Part shown: piece after piece, positions 6,311-16,164 of the stretch | Layout: each line of letters opens with the position of its first letter | How positions within the stretch are numbered: the stretch's first letter is position 1 | NCBI GenBank assembly: GCA_039188505.1 | Contig: JBCCZC010000037.1 | Coordinates: 1 to 23,030, forward strand | Reading direction: 5' to 3' | Length of the DNA stretch: 23,030 nt | Origin: JBCCZC01 sp039188505 | Lineage (GTDB): Bacteria > Pseudomonadota > Gammaproteobacteria > Xanthomonadales > SZUA-38 | Position numbers and translations under genes: made by a program | Notes under the pieces: model-generated | The model's input: the letters and a program-made list of their open reading frames with translations, nothing else | Told to the model about the DNA's origin: nothing | Databases searched by the model: none

Positions 6311-7435
6311 ATGAGCAGCACCTCGCCAGTTGTCGGGGCACCGGTGCCTGCCCCCGGGGGGCGCGGCACCCGCGCCGTTATCGATCTGAGTGCTTTCGAG
6401 GACAATCTGGCGGTACTGCGTGCCCACTGCGGCCAGGGTCGCGTCATGGCCGTCGTCAAGGCCAACGCCTATGGTCACGGCATCGAACCCGTCGTGCGGA
6501 CCCTCGCCGGCGTCGACGGCTTCGCCGTGGCGACGCTGGGCGAGGCCGAGCGGGTTCGCTCCGTGACGAAGCGCCACCCGGTCCTCCTGCTCGAGGGCGT
6601 ACTTGGCGCCGAAGAGCTGGAAGCGGCCGCTGCTCTGGATCTGTGGATCACCGTCCATTCGCCCTGGCAGATCGACCTGATCGAGGCGGCCCGGCCCCGG
6701 CAGCCGCTGCGCGTTTGGCTGAAGGTCGATACGGGCATGAATCGACTGGGCTTCCGCATGAGCGACGCGCCCGGGGCGCTCGCGCGGCTGCGGGCCTGTA
6801 GCCATGTTGACGGCGACGTCGTGCTCATGAGTCACCTCGCAAACGCGGATGATCTCGACGATCCGAAGACGCTGCACCAGGTCTCGCGCCTCGAGGATCT
6901 CTCGGAGTCCCTGGATCTATCGGTTTGCTCGCTCGCGAACTCCGCCGGCGCCCTCGGGTGGCCGACGAGCCGGCGCAGCTGGGTCCGTGTCGGGATTGGC
7001 CTCTACGGCGCGTCGCCGCTGCTCGGTCGAACCGCCAGCGACCTCGGCCTGCGTCCCGCCATGACCCTGGAGTCCACGCTCATCGCGATCAACCGCTGCG
7101 AGCTGGGAGACGCCGTCGGCTACGGCGGCGCCTGGCGCTGCCCCGAGGCCATGGCCGTCGGCGTCGTCGGTATCGGCTACGGCGACGGCTACTCGCGTCA
7201 TGCGTCGAACGGCACGCCGGTGGACGTCGGCGGACGGCTCTGCCCGCTCGTCGGGCGCGTTTCCATGGACATGCTGTGCGTCGATCTTCGCCACGTGCCC
7301 GAAGCCCGGATCGGCGACGTGGTCCAGCTCTGGGGCGACCGGCTTCCCGTCGAGACCGTCGCCCTGGCGGCCGAGACGATCTGCTACGAGCTGCTTTGCG
7401 GCGTGACGGCCCGCGTGCCCGCGATCTACCGCTGA
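6311..7435 (+). CDS. alr: Alanine racemase (PLP-dependent)
   Basis: Alr interconverts L- and D-alanine and supplies D-Ala for peptidoglycan. The PLP-binding Lys50 lies in the signature AVVKANAYGHG, and the opposing catalytic Tyr271 lies in VGYGGAW. The blocks KVDTGMNRLGF, MSHLANAD, SLANSAG, VRVGIGLYG, GYGDGY and GRVSMDM are all present. The product is 374 residues, slightly longer than enteric Alr (about 359), because of a 20-residue Pro/Gly-rich N-terminal leader before the first barrel strand (RAVIDLSAF). This leader is not a signal peptide; a later start is conceivable but no other ATG or GTG precedes the conserved core. It starts 21 bases after dnaB. It is the last gene of the rpsF operon and converges on pspF 28 bases later. 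Confidence 0.95.
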   Translation: MSSTSPVVGAPVPAPGGRGTRAVIDLSAFEDNLAVLRAHCGQGRVMAVVKANAYGHGIEPVVRTLAGVDGFAVATLGEAERVRSVTKRHPVLLLEGVLGAEELEAAAALDLWITVHSPWQIDLIEAARPRQPLRVWLKVDTGMNRLGFRMSDAPGALARLRACSHVDGDVVLMSHLANADDLDDPKTLHQVSRLEDLSESLDLSVCSLANSAGALGWPTSRRSWVRVGIGLYGASPLLGRTASDLGLRPAMTLESTLIAINRCELGDAVGYGGAWRCPEAMAVGVVGIGYGDGYSRHASNGTPVDVGGRLCPLVGRVSMDMLCVDLRHVPEARIGDVVQLWGDRLPVETVALAAETICYELLCGVTARVPAIYR

Positions 7436-7463
7436 GGGCTCGCCAGGAGCGCGGCTCGGGATC

Positions 7464-8465
7464 TCACTCGAGGAGTTCGTACTTCCGGAGATAGCCACGC
7501 AGCTGGTGGTAGGTCAGGCCGAGGCGGTCGGCCGCCTTGCGCTGGTTGAAGCGCGTCTGCTCGAGCGCGCTGCGGATCGTCGCGATCTCGAAGTCCTTCA
7601 CCGCCTGCTTGAGGTCGACGGGGCCGTCCGGTACGGGCGGCGCGCCCGGCTCGTCGCCGCCCTCGGCAGCGGCCTTCTGCGTCGGGCGCCAGGGCGACTC
7701 GAAGGGGTCGAAGACGATCTCCTCGATCGGATCGTCCGGCTCCTCGTTTCGGTAGACCGCTCGCTCCACGACGTTCTTCAGCTCGCGAACGTTGCCCGGC
7801 CAACGGTATTCCTGCAGCGCCTCGACGGCGCCCTTCGAGAAGCCCGAGAAGAGGTCCCGCTTGAGCTCGGCGGCCATTCGCCGGGCGAAGTGCTCGGCCA
7901 GCGGCACGATGTCCTCGGTGCGCGCGCGCAGCGGGGGCAGGGTGATCACGTCGAAGGCGAGCCGATCGAGCAGGTCTGCGCGGAAGCGGTTCTCCGCCAC
8001 GAGGGCCGGCAGGTCCTCGTTGGTCGCCGCCACGAGGCGAACGTCGGTCCGGACAGGCTGCTGGCCGCCGACGCGCTCGAACTCGCTGTATTCGATGACC
8101 CGGAGGATCTTCTCCTGCACTTCCTGGGGCGTGTTCGACAGCTCGTCGAGGAAGAGGGTGCCCGTATCGGCCAGCTCGAAGCGTCCCTTGCGCTGGCGCG
8201 TGGCGCCGGTGAAAGAGCCGGCCTCATGGCCGAAGAGCTCGCTCTCGAGGAGCGACATCGTCAGCGCGGCGCAGTTCAGCTTGAGGAAGGGATTCTCCCA
8301 GCGCGTGGACAGGTAGTGCACGCGGGCGGCGACCAGCTCCTTACCGGTGCCGCGCTCACCGATGATGAGCACGGGCCGGTCCAGCGGCGCGACGGCCGAG
8401 ACCTGCTCGAGCACCTCGAGGAACGGCGGCGATTCGCCAATGAGATTCTCTTCGGGCTTGCGCAA
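7464..8465 (-). CDS. pspF: Sigma54-dependent activator PspF
   Basis: PspF is the AAA+ enhancer-binding protein that opens sigma54 promoters of the phage-shock (envelope stress) genes. As in E. coli PspF there is no receiver domain; the AAA+ domain starts at once (ENLIGESPPFLEVLEQV). Walker A GERGTGKE is at 36-43, the sigma54-contact loop at 83-88, Walker B TLFLDEL at 103-109, arginine-finger residues in FRADLLDRL at 161-169, YRWPGNVREL at 220-229, and a Fis-type helix-turn-helix at about 305-328 (FNQRKAADRLGLTYHQLRG). Trp56, the PspA-contact residue known in E. coli, is conserved at the same number. The sigma54 loop reads GSFTGA rather than GAFTGA. The start is TTG at 8465-8463, set by GGGGAG on the minus strand six bases upstream. 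No pspA, pspB or pspC is adjacent, so its targets lie elsewhere. Confidence 0.93.
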   Translation of the reverse strand: MRKPEENLIGESPPFLEVLEQVSAVAPLDRPVLIIGERGTGKELVAARVHYLSTRWENPFLKLNCAALTMSLLESELFGHEAGSFTGATRQRKGRFELADTGTLFLDELSNTPQEVQEKILRVIEYSEFERVGGQQPVRTDVRLVAATNEDLPALVAENRFRADLLDRLAFDVITLPPLRARTEDIVPLAEHFARRMAAELKRDLFSGFSKGAVEALQEYRWPGNVRELKNVVERAVYRNEEPDDPIEEIVFDPFESPWRPTQKAAAEGGDEPGAPPVPDGPVDLKQAVKDFEIATIRSALEQTRFNQRKAADRLGLTYHQLRGYLRKYELLE

Positions 8466-8522
8466 GTTGCTCTCCCCACGGAAATACCCCGTCGGAGCAT
8501 TTCCGCCAGAGTACGACCCCGA

Positions 8523-8528
8523 ATGATA
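8523..8528 (-). promoter_or_regulatory. candidate -10 element for pspF
   Basis: On the minus strand TATCAT (plus-strand ATGATA) matches the sigma70 -10 consensus at five of six positions and lies about 58 bases before the pspF start. No convincing -35 is present at 16-18 bases, so this is only a candidate. The rest of the 210-base gap (8466-8675) shows no gene and no clear sigma54 site. Confidence 0.3.
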
Positions 8529-8675
8529 GCGGAAGCCCGGGGGAGGGCCGCATGGGCCAGGTGTCAGGTCCTCGGAGACGGCGCCCCTGGCCGAGGGACC
8601 CTCATGGCGCGAGTCAGCCCTTGACCATCGTCTCTTGCGCTAGACCGGAGGCGCTGCGTTGAGGGAGGGCATCCG

Positions 8676-9611
8676 TCAAGGCAGGGCAGGCACCGCGTGG
8701 CAGGCACCGTCCTCCGCGAAGGCGACCGCGCCATCGAAGCGCTCCCGGATGATGGCCAGCGTTTCGGCCTCGTGCCCATCGGTCCGGCGCATGCGATGAC
8801 TGAGCAGCATCGCGGACGCCTCGGCCCGCTGCGCGAGCTCGCCGAGACCTGACGGCGGCAGGTGCAGGCTGCGAGCGCCGCGACCTGCGGCCTCGGGGAT
8901 CGCGTGGTGGGCGACGATCAGGCTGGCCCCCGCGGCGATTGCCTCGAAGGCGGGTGTGGTCGCCGAGAGGTCGCCCGTGAAGACAACGCTCCGCGAGCCG
9001 CTGTCGAACCGATAGCCCAGCGCGGGAATGGGCCCGTGCTCGACCGGCGCTGTCCGGACCTGCCACAGACCGTCCTCGACCAGGCTCGCAGCTCCATCGA
9101 CAACCCGGGTGGACAGGCGGATGTCCGCCGGAGGCTCGCCGCGCCAGTGGTCGGCCAGGTAGCGGTAGGCGCCGCGATCCGCGTCGAAGAGGGCATCGAG
9201 ATAGTCCTCGAGCCCGGGCATTCGATGGTTCCCGGCGGGGCCGGCGACGGGTAGCGGCGTTTCTCGGGCCGTAAAGTAGCTCCCCTTGACGAGCGACGGC
9301 AGATCGCCGACATGGTCCGCATGCAGGTGCGTGAGGTAAACGCCCTCGATCGTCTCGACGGGCCGACCCGGAACGTCCTCGAGGGATCTGAGGGAACCCG
9401 GACCCAGGTCAACCAGCGCCCGGGCGCGGCCCGCTTCGAGGACGAGATAGCCGGTCGAGGCGCGACCGTCGTCGAGTTCGGGGCCACCGGAGCCGAGCAC
9501 CACGACGGCCAAGGGGGCCGTGAGGCAGGGATCCTCGAAATCCGGTGCTGCTGCGGCCGCGACGCACGTGGCCGCCAGGAGTACCGAGAGCCCGAGCCGT
9601 AGCGGGCTCAG
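8676..9611 (-). CDS. Exported metallo-beta-lactamase-fold hydrolase with apparent CTG start
   Basis: The metal-binding motif THLHADH (His95, His97, Asp99, His100), the later EHGPIPALGY, FTGDLS and LLSHRM histidine/aspartate positions and the opening strand VVVLGSGGPELDDGRAS identify an MBL-fold hydrolase of the ribonuclease Z/arylsulfatase-like branch. The substrate is unknown. An internal TTG at 9512 would give a 278-residue protein. Upstream, in the same frame, lies a textbook signal peptide: MSPLR, then hydrophobic LGLSVLLAATCV, an Ala run and PDFEDPC. No ATG, GTG or TTG precedes it nearby; the only plausible start is CTG at 9611-9609, which overlaps the TGA of the GMC gene as CTGA. With this start the protein is 311 residues and periplasmic. 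A strong ribosome site is lacking, consistent with translational coupling. The alternatives are another non-standard start or the shorter cytoplasmic form. Confidence 0.8.
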   Translation of the reverse strand: MSPLRLGLSVLLAATCVAAAAAPDFEDPCLTAPLAVVVLGSGGPELDDGRASTGYLVLEAGRARALVDLGPGSLRSLEDVPGRPVETIEGVYLTHLHADHVGDLPSLVKGSYFTARETPLPVAGPAGNHRMPGLEDYLDALFDADRGAYRYLADHWRGEPPADIRLSTRVVDGAASLVEDGLWQVRTAPVEHGPIPALGYRFDSGSRSVVFTGDLSATTPAFEAIAAGASLIVAHHAIPEAAGRGARSLHLPPSGLGELAQRAEASAMLLSHRMRRTDGHEAETLAIIRERFDGAVAFAEDGACHAVPALP

Positions 9612-11218
9612 GCGCTTTCTGCCCGCAGCGTTTCCTGCCGCGCCGGGGTCGCTCCGCGCATGAGCTCCGCGGCCTTCTCCGCGATCATCACCGTAGGCGC
9701 GTTCGTGTTGCCGCTCACGAGCGTGGGCATGACCGACGCATCGACGACTCGCAGTCCTTCGAGGCCCCGCACCCGCAGCTCGCTATCGACCACCGCGTCG
9801 GCGTCCTCACCCATCCGGCAGGTGCCGACCGGGTGGTAGATGGTCTCGGCCTTGCGCCGGATGAAGTCGACGATGCCCGCTTCGTCCCGGATGTCGTCGC
9901 CGGGGAAGATCTCCTCGGCGCGATAGACGTCGAAGGCTCGCTGCCCGAGGATCCGCCGCGATAGCTTCACCCCTTCGACCATGAGCTGCAGGTCGCTGTC
10001 GGCCTCGAGGTAGTTGGCGTAGATCAGTGGCAGATCCGTGGGATCGCTGCTGCCGAGCTCGATGCGCCCCCGGCTCTCCGGACGCAGGGGGCAGGCGTGC
10101 AGCGTGAAGCCGCTGCCCTCGAGCCGGTTACGGCCGTGGTCGTCGAGCATGGCCGGCACGAAGTGAAACTGCAGGTCCGGCCGATCGTCCTTCGCCAGGT
10201 CGGACACCACGAAGCCACCGGCCTCGGCGACGTTGGACGTACCCACGCCCTTGTGGAACAGCAGGTACTTCAGGCCTGCCGCCAGCTCGTTCATGGTGTC
10301 GTAGGTGATCTTGCGCGTGCAGCGGTAGAGCGTGCAGACGTCCAGGTGGTCCTGGAGGTTCTGACCAACCCCCGCCAGCGGGTGTAGGACGGCAACGCCG
10401 CGATCCTCGAGGTGCGCGGCCGGCCCGATGCCCGAGAGCATCAGCAGGTGCGGCGAGTTGATCGCGCCGGCGGACAGGATGACGTCGCGCTCTGCGCGCA
10501 CCGTCTGCTTCCGACCGCCCTGAAGATACTCGACGCCAACCGCGCGGCCGTTCTTGACCAGCACGCGGTGCGTCATGGCCCGCGTCTGGATCGTCAGGTT
10601 CGGGCGCTTCTTGACCGGATTCAGGTAGCCGGCCGCCGTGCTGCAGCGTGAACCGTCCCGCTGGGTGACCTGGTAGAAGCCGAAGCCGCGCTGGGAGGGG
10701 CCGTTGAAGTCGGTGTTGTGATTGAATCCGGCTTCCTGGGCGGCCTCGATGAAGACCTCGCTCAGCACGTTGTGGTGCCGCAGATCCTGCACGCTCAGGG
10801 GGCCGCCCTCGCCGTGAAACTCGGACTGCCCGCGTTCCTGGTCCTCGGCCCGCATGAAGTAGGGCAGGACGTCGTCGTAGGACCACCCTTCGGCACCAAG
10901 CGCGGCCCACTGGTCGTAGTCCGCGCGATGACCACGCGAATAGCACATGGCGTTGATCGAGCTCGAGCCGCCGAGCACCTTGCCGCGGGGCCAGTAGAGG
11001 CGGCGGCCGTCGAGGCGTTCCTCGGGCTGTGTCTCATAGCCCCAGTTGATGCTGTTGAAATGCATCAGCTTGGCCAGTCCCGCCGGCATGTGGATGAACG
11101 GGTTCCAGTCCTTGCCACCGGCTTCGAGGAGTAGTACGCGGCAGTCGGGATCCGCGCTCAGGCGATTGGCCAGCACGCAACCGGCGGAGCCGGCGCCGAC
11201 GATGATGTAGTCGTACAT
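9608..11218 (-). CDS. GMC-family FAD oxidoreductase (choline dehydrogenase-like)
   Basis: GMC flavoproteins oxidise alcohols to aldehydes; this one resembles choline dehydrogenase/AlkJ-type members, but the substrate cannot be read. The FAD Rossmann motif VGAGSAG is at residues 7-13 with LLLEAGG about 20 residues later. GMC signature 1 follows (RGKVLGGSSSINAMCYSRG), as does signature 2 (GAINSPHLLMLSGIGP). The catalytic C-terminal region contains YHPVGTCRMG and SGNTNAPTVMIAEKAAE. The start is the ATG at 11218-11216 with AGGAA nearby upstream, giving 536 residues, a normal family length. A longer frame from 11326 adds an unconserved segment. No betB, betI or choline transporter is adjacent, so I withhold betA. 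The stop codon overlaps the start of the exported MBL hydrolase, so the two are probably one unit. The divergent upstream region holds a 17-bp dyad. Confidence 0.92.
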   Translation of the reverse strand: MYDYIIVGAGSAGCVLANRLSADPDCRVLLLEAGGKDWNPFIHMPAGLAKLMHFNSINWGYETQPEERLDGRRLYWPRGKVLGGSSSINAMCYSRGHRADYDQWAALGAEGWSYDDVLPYFMRAEDQERGQSEFHGEGGPLSVQDLRHHNVLSEVFIEAAQEAGFNHNTDFNGPSQRGFGFYQVTQRDGSRCSTAAGYLNPVKKRPNLTIQTRAMTHRVLVKNGRAVGVEYLQGGRKQTVRAERDVILSAGAINSPHLLMLSGIGPAAHLEDRGVAVLHPLAGVGQNLQDHLDVCTLYRCTRKITYDTMNELAAGLKYLLFHKGVGTSNVAEAGGFVVSDLAKDDRPDLQFHFVPAMLDDHGRNRLEGSGFTLHACPLRPESRGRIELGSSDPTDLPLIYANYLEADSDLQLMVEGVKLSRRILGQRAFDVYRAEEIFPGDDIRDEAGIVDFIRRKAETIYHPVGTCRMGEDADAVVDSELRVRGLEGLRVVDASVMPTLVSGNTNAPTVMIAEKAAELMRGATPARQETLRAESA

Positions 11219-11326
11219 GTGATGATCGTTCCTGCCGGCCGCCCCTCGCGACCGCGTGATCTCAAGGCCGCTGCTGCTCGCGGCTCTCAACCCCTTGATG
11301 CTGCACCAAAGCGGTGCCCCAGGCAA

Positions 11327-11343
11327 CCGATTGGATCAATCGG
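11327..11343. promoter_or_regulatory. perfect 17-bp dyad, candidate operator between the GMC gene and ppc
   Basis: CCGATTGGATCAATCGG has perfect 7-bp arms around GAT. It lies 109 bases from the GMC start and 95 bases from the ppc start, in a 219-base divergent control region. Its length and symmetry fit the binding site of a dimeric regulator. No regulator gene is adjacent. Confidence 0.5.
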
Positions 11344-11346
11344 AGC

Positions 11347-11395
11347 CGCAGGCTTGACCCGTGCGCCCCGGCAATCGCAGGCTTAAGCCCCGTGC
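11347..11395 (+). repeat. imperfect direct repeat upstream of ppc
   Basis: CGCAGGCTT occurs at 11347-11355 and 11376-11384. Each copy is followed by CCCGTGC (11358-11364 and 11389-11395), giving two imperfect copies about 29-31 bases apart. The second contains the palindrome GGCTTAAGCC. TTGACC at 11354-11359 resembles a -35 element, but I find no fitting -10. Confidence 0.4.
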
Positions 11396-11437
11396 CGCGC
11401 CCCGCGGCCCCCGAGCTATTGCAGGAGTCGAACGCGC

Positions 11438-14146
<2,709 letters not shown>

Positions 14147-14216
14147 GCCCGATGATTGCCACATCAGGATCAGACATGCTTTCGCCTGACTCATCGATTT
14201 TCGTATAGCAGCTATT

Positions 14217-14233
14217 GGAATTTGGGGAATTCC
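14217..14233. promoter_or_regulatory. 17-bp inverted repeat upstream of the methyltransferase pair
   Basis: GGAATT (14217-14222) and AATTCC (14228-14233) flank TGGGG. It lies in a locally AT-rich stretch 50-70 bases before the methyltransferase start and is immediately followed by a second inverted repeat. It may be an operator or an mRNA hairpin. Confidence 0.35.
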
Positions 14234-14247
14234 GCATCGATTGATGC
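14234..14247. promoter_or_regulatory. second inverted repeat upstream of the methyltransferase pair
   Basis: GCATC (14234-14238) and GATGC (14243-14247) flank GATT. The palindromes ATCGAT and ATGCAT overlap it. It abuts the preceding inverted repeat, so about 31 bases are filled with dyad symmetry. Confidence 0.3.
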
Positions 14248-14285
14248 ATGGCTAGCCTATGGGCATCCGCTTGAGGAGTACCTGG

Positions 14286-15035
14286 ATGTCCAACCACGAA
14301 TCCACCTTGATACCCGTCGCGACGCGCTGGCTCGGCAGCTGGCAGCTGCGCGTTGCCCGCCGCCCCCTATCCCCCGATTCGTTTCAACGAGCCTATGACC
14401 GCGAGGCGCCGCGATGGCATGCGCTCACGGACCGGCTGGGCTACCCGCGTGCCTATCGACGGCTGTTTCGCCGCTTCCTCACGACGCGCCGGATCGCATG
14501 CGGCGGCGATCTGCCGCGGGTTCTCGATTGCGGCGTTGGCACCGGGCAGTTTGCAATGGCGTTCGGCAAGGTCCACGACGGGCCCATTGATCTGACCGCG
14601 GTGGACTGCTCGCCGTCCATGGTCGACGCGGCGGGTGAACGGTTCCGGGCGGCGGGCATGCCGGCGCGCGTCATCAAGGCGCAGATTGACCGGCTGCCGT
14701 TCGCGGACGCGAGCTTTCATATGGTGCTGGCCGCCCACGTGCTCGAACACCAGCCCGATCCGGTGGCAGCGCTGGCTGAGATGCGCCGGGTACTGAAGCC
14801 AGGCGGATGGATCGTGACCTGCATGACCCGCGAATCGTGGCTCGGCGCCTGGATCCAGCTGAAATGGCGGACGCATCGACTCACGCCCAGGCGCGCAAAC
14901 GAATGGCTGATGGCCGCAGGGTTTCACGTGACGTCGCTTGGCGACAAGCCTGGCGGCCTGTTCCGCTGGACCAGCCTGGCGGCGATTGGGCACAACGGTT
15001 TCGCCGGCAGCGCTGGCAGGGAGACGACCGCATGA
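14286..15035 (+). CDS. Class I SAM-dependent methyltransferase (first of a pair)
   Basis: The 249-residue product has a Rossmann-type methyltransferase core: motif I VLDCGVGTGQF at 79-89, the acidic end of strand two in LTAVDCSPSMVDAA at 103-116, DRLPFADASFHMVLAAHVLEH at about 135-155 (motif IV) and the RRVLKPGGWIV block at 167-177. The first 60 or so residues form a basic, aromatic-rich helical cap (TRWLGSWQLRVARRP) that might contact membrane or lipid. The start is the ATG at 14286, with GAGGAG exactly seven bases upstream; an in-frame ATG at 14259 has no ribosome site. The stop overlaps the next methyltransferase as ATGA. The substrate is unknown: quinone, fatty acid, phospholipid or small-molecule acceptors are all possible for this fold. 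Confidence is high for the fold and low for the role. Confidence 0.88.
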   Translation: MSNHESTLIPVATRWLGSWQLRVARRPLSPDSFQRAYDREAPRWHALTDRLGYPRAYRRLFRRFLTTRRIACGGDLPRVLDCGVGTGQFAMAFGKVHDGPIDLTAVDCSPSMVDAAGERFRAAGMPARVIKAQIDRLPFADASFHMVLAAHVLEHQPDPVAALAEMRRVLKPGGWIVTCMTRESWLGAWIQLKWRTHRLTPRRANEWLMAAGFHVTSLGDKPGGLFRWTSLAAIGHNGFAGSAGRETTA

Positions 15036-15679
15036 ATGCCGTGGATCGCATCCAAGCTGGCCCCGATGCACGCTTCTGGGATCGCATCGCCGAGCGCTAC
15101 GCGCGCAAGCCGGTCCCCGATCCGTCGGCCTACGAAACAAAGCTCGCGAAGACGGATGGCTACCTGAATCCAACGGACCGGGTCCTGGAGGTCGGCTGTG
15201 GTACCGGGACGACCGCGCTGCATCACGCGCCCCGGGCCGGGCACATCCTGGGCACCGACATCGCGCCGAACATGATCGCGATCGCGCGCGAGAAGGCGCT
15301 CGATGCGGGCGTGGACAACGTGAGCTTCGAGATCTCGAGCGTCGATGCGCTGGCCGTTCCGGACGAGCCGTTCGATCTGATCCTCGCGCACAGCGTCCTG
15401 CACCTGCTGGAGGACGTGCCGGGGTCCCTGGGAAAGCTCCATGGCCTGCTGAAGCCAGGGGGGCTCCTGATCTCGAACACGCAGTGCATCGGCGACACCG
15501 CGGCCTGGCTCGGCGTCATCGCCCCCCTCGGACGTCGCCTGGGGCTGCTGCCGCGGATCAGTGTCTTCCGCGAGCCGCAGTTCATGGCGTGGCTCGCCGA
15601 CGCAGGCTTCGACGTCGTGGAGGTCTGGCACCCCGGCCCGAAGGCCAGCCATTATCTCGTGGCGCGCGCGATCTGCTGA
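15032..15679 (+). CDS. Class I SAM-dependent methyltransferase (second of a pair)
   Basis: This 215-residue methyltransferase has motif I VLEVGCGTGTT at 51-61, LGTDIAPNMIAIAREKA at about 73-89, a motif IV region FDLILAHSVLHLLED at 114-128 and LLKPGGLLISNTQCIGDT at about 139-156. The opening FWDRIAERYARKPVPD and the mid-protein CIGDTAAWLGVIAPLGRRLGLLP resemble a common, biochemically undefined bacterial methyltransferase family. The ATG overlaps the upstream stop codon by four bases, and AGGGAG sits eight bases before it, so the two enzymes are made together. The proteins share the fold but not close sequence, so they are more likely successive or cooperating enzymes than a recent duplication. 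The C terminus has a hydrophobic patch (SHYLVARAIC). Neither gene has a pathway neighbour that names its substrate. Confidence 0.9.
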   Translation: MNAVDRIQAGPDARFWDRIAERYARKPVPDPSAYETKLAKTDGYLNPTDRVLEVGCGTGTTALHHAPRAGHILGTDIAPNMIAIAREKALDAGVDNVSFEISSVDALAVPDEPFDLILAHSVLHLLEDVPGSLGKLHGLLKPGGLLISNTQCIGDTAAWLGVIAPLGRRLGLLPRISVFREPQFMAWLADAGFDVVEVWHPGPKASHYLVARAIC

Positions 15680-16164
15680 TGCGCCCGGGCCGGGCCGGGA
15701 ATTCGCTGCGACGAGTTCGGCGTAGCGGCCCCTGCGTAGCGACGGAGCTCCCATGCCGGGAATGGCATTGCCCGCAGCTTTCGGATCACCGGGTGAGCCG
15801 CACGGGGGCCTCAACGCGAGGCACTCCATGCCCGGGCGTTGCGGTGCCTGAATGACAGATCTTGCTTCGCTTCGCCATGCCCGGCAGGAACGAACCTGCG
15901 GGCGACGTCCCTGCTCGCGGCACTATCCCGGTTGCCTGGTCTCCCGCAAGGCCGTCGGGGCCCTCTGCCCTCCGATTGCTGGCGAGCGGCCCTGTCGCCG
16001 CTCCCGCAAGTCCACATTGGCGCATTTTGTCCGGCTTCGTCCGCGTGATGTCCTGCCTGGGGCGGTCCGGCTCCTGCAGACTCTGGACTCTACTCCGGGA
16101 CCCCCGATCGCCACGATTGACGACTCCCGGTCGGACGTCTGTAGCTTGCACCCAGGGAGGGAGG
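15680..16164. other. 485-base gene-free stretch before the RND operon
   Basis: I see no supportable gene here. Several frames on both strands stay open because of the high GC content, and the frame of the following gene is open for about 300 bases upstream, but none has a ribosome site or recognisable protein. The stretch contains three copies of CCATGCC(C)GG at 15751, 15826 and 15875, a doubled GCGTAGCG at 15720 and 15734, and a 6-bp inverted repeat AGGCAC/GTGCCT (15819-15824, 15844-15849). It must hold the promoter of the downstream operon, but no clear -35/-10 pair stands out. Confidence 0.5.

Noticed and set aside
9608..11218. Naming the GMC gene betA (choline dehydrogenase)
   Set aside because: Sequence class fits, but betB, betI and a choline transporter are missing, and many GMC enzymes of other specificity look alike.
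11219..11326. Longer N terminus for the GMC oxidoreductase
   Set aside because: The FAD motif must lie close to the N terminus. ATG 11218 has its own ribosome site and gives the normal family length.
15862..16164. In-frame extension of the TolC fusion upstream of ATG 16165
   Set aside because: The extension has no conserved sequence and would bury the signal peptide. AGGGAGGGAGG just before 16165 fixes the start.
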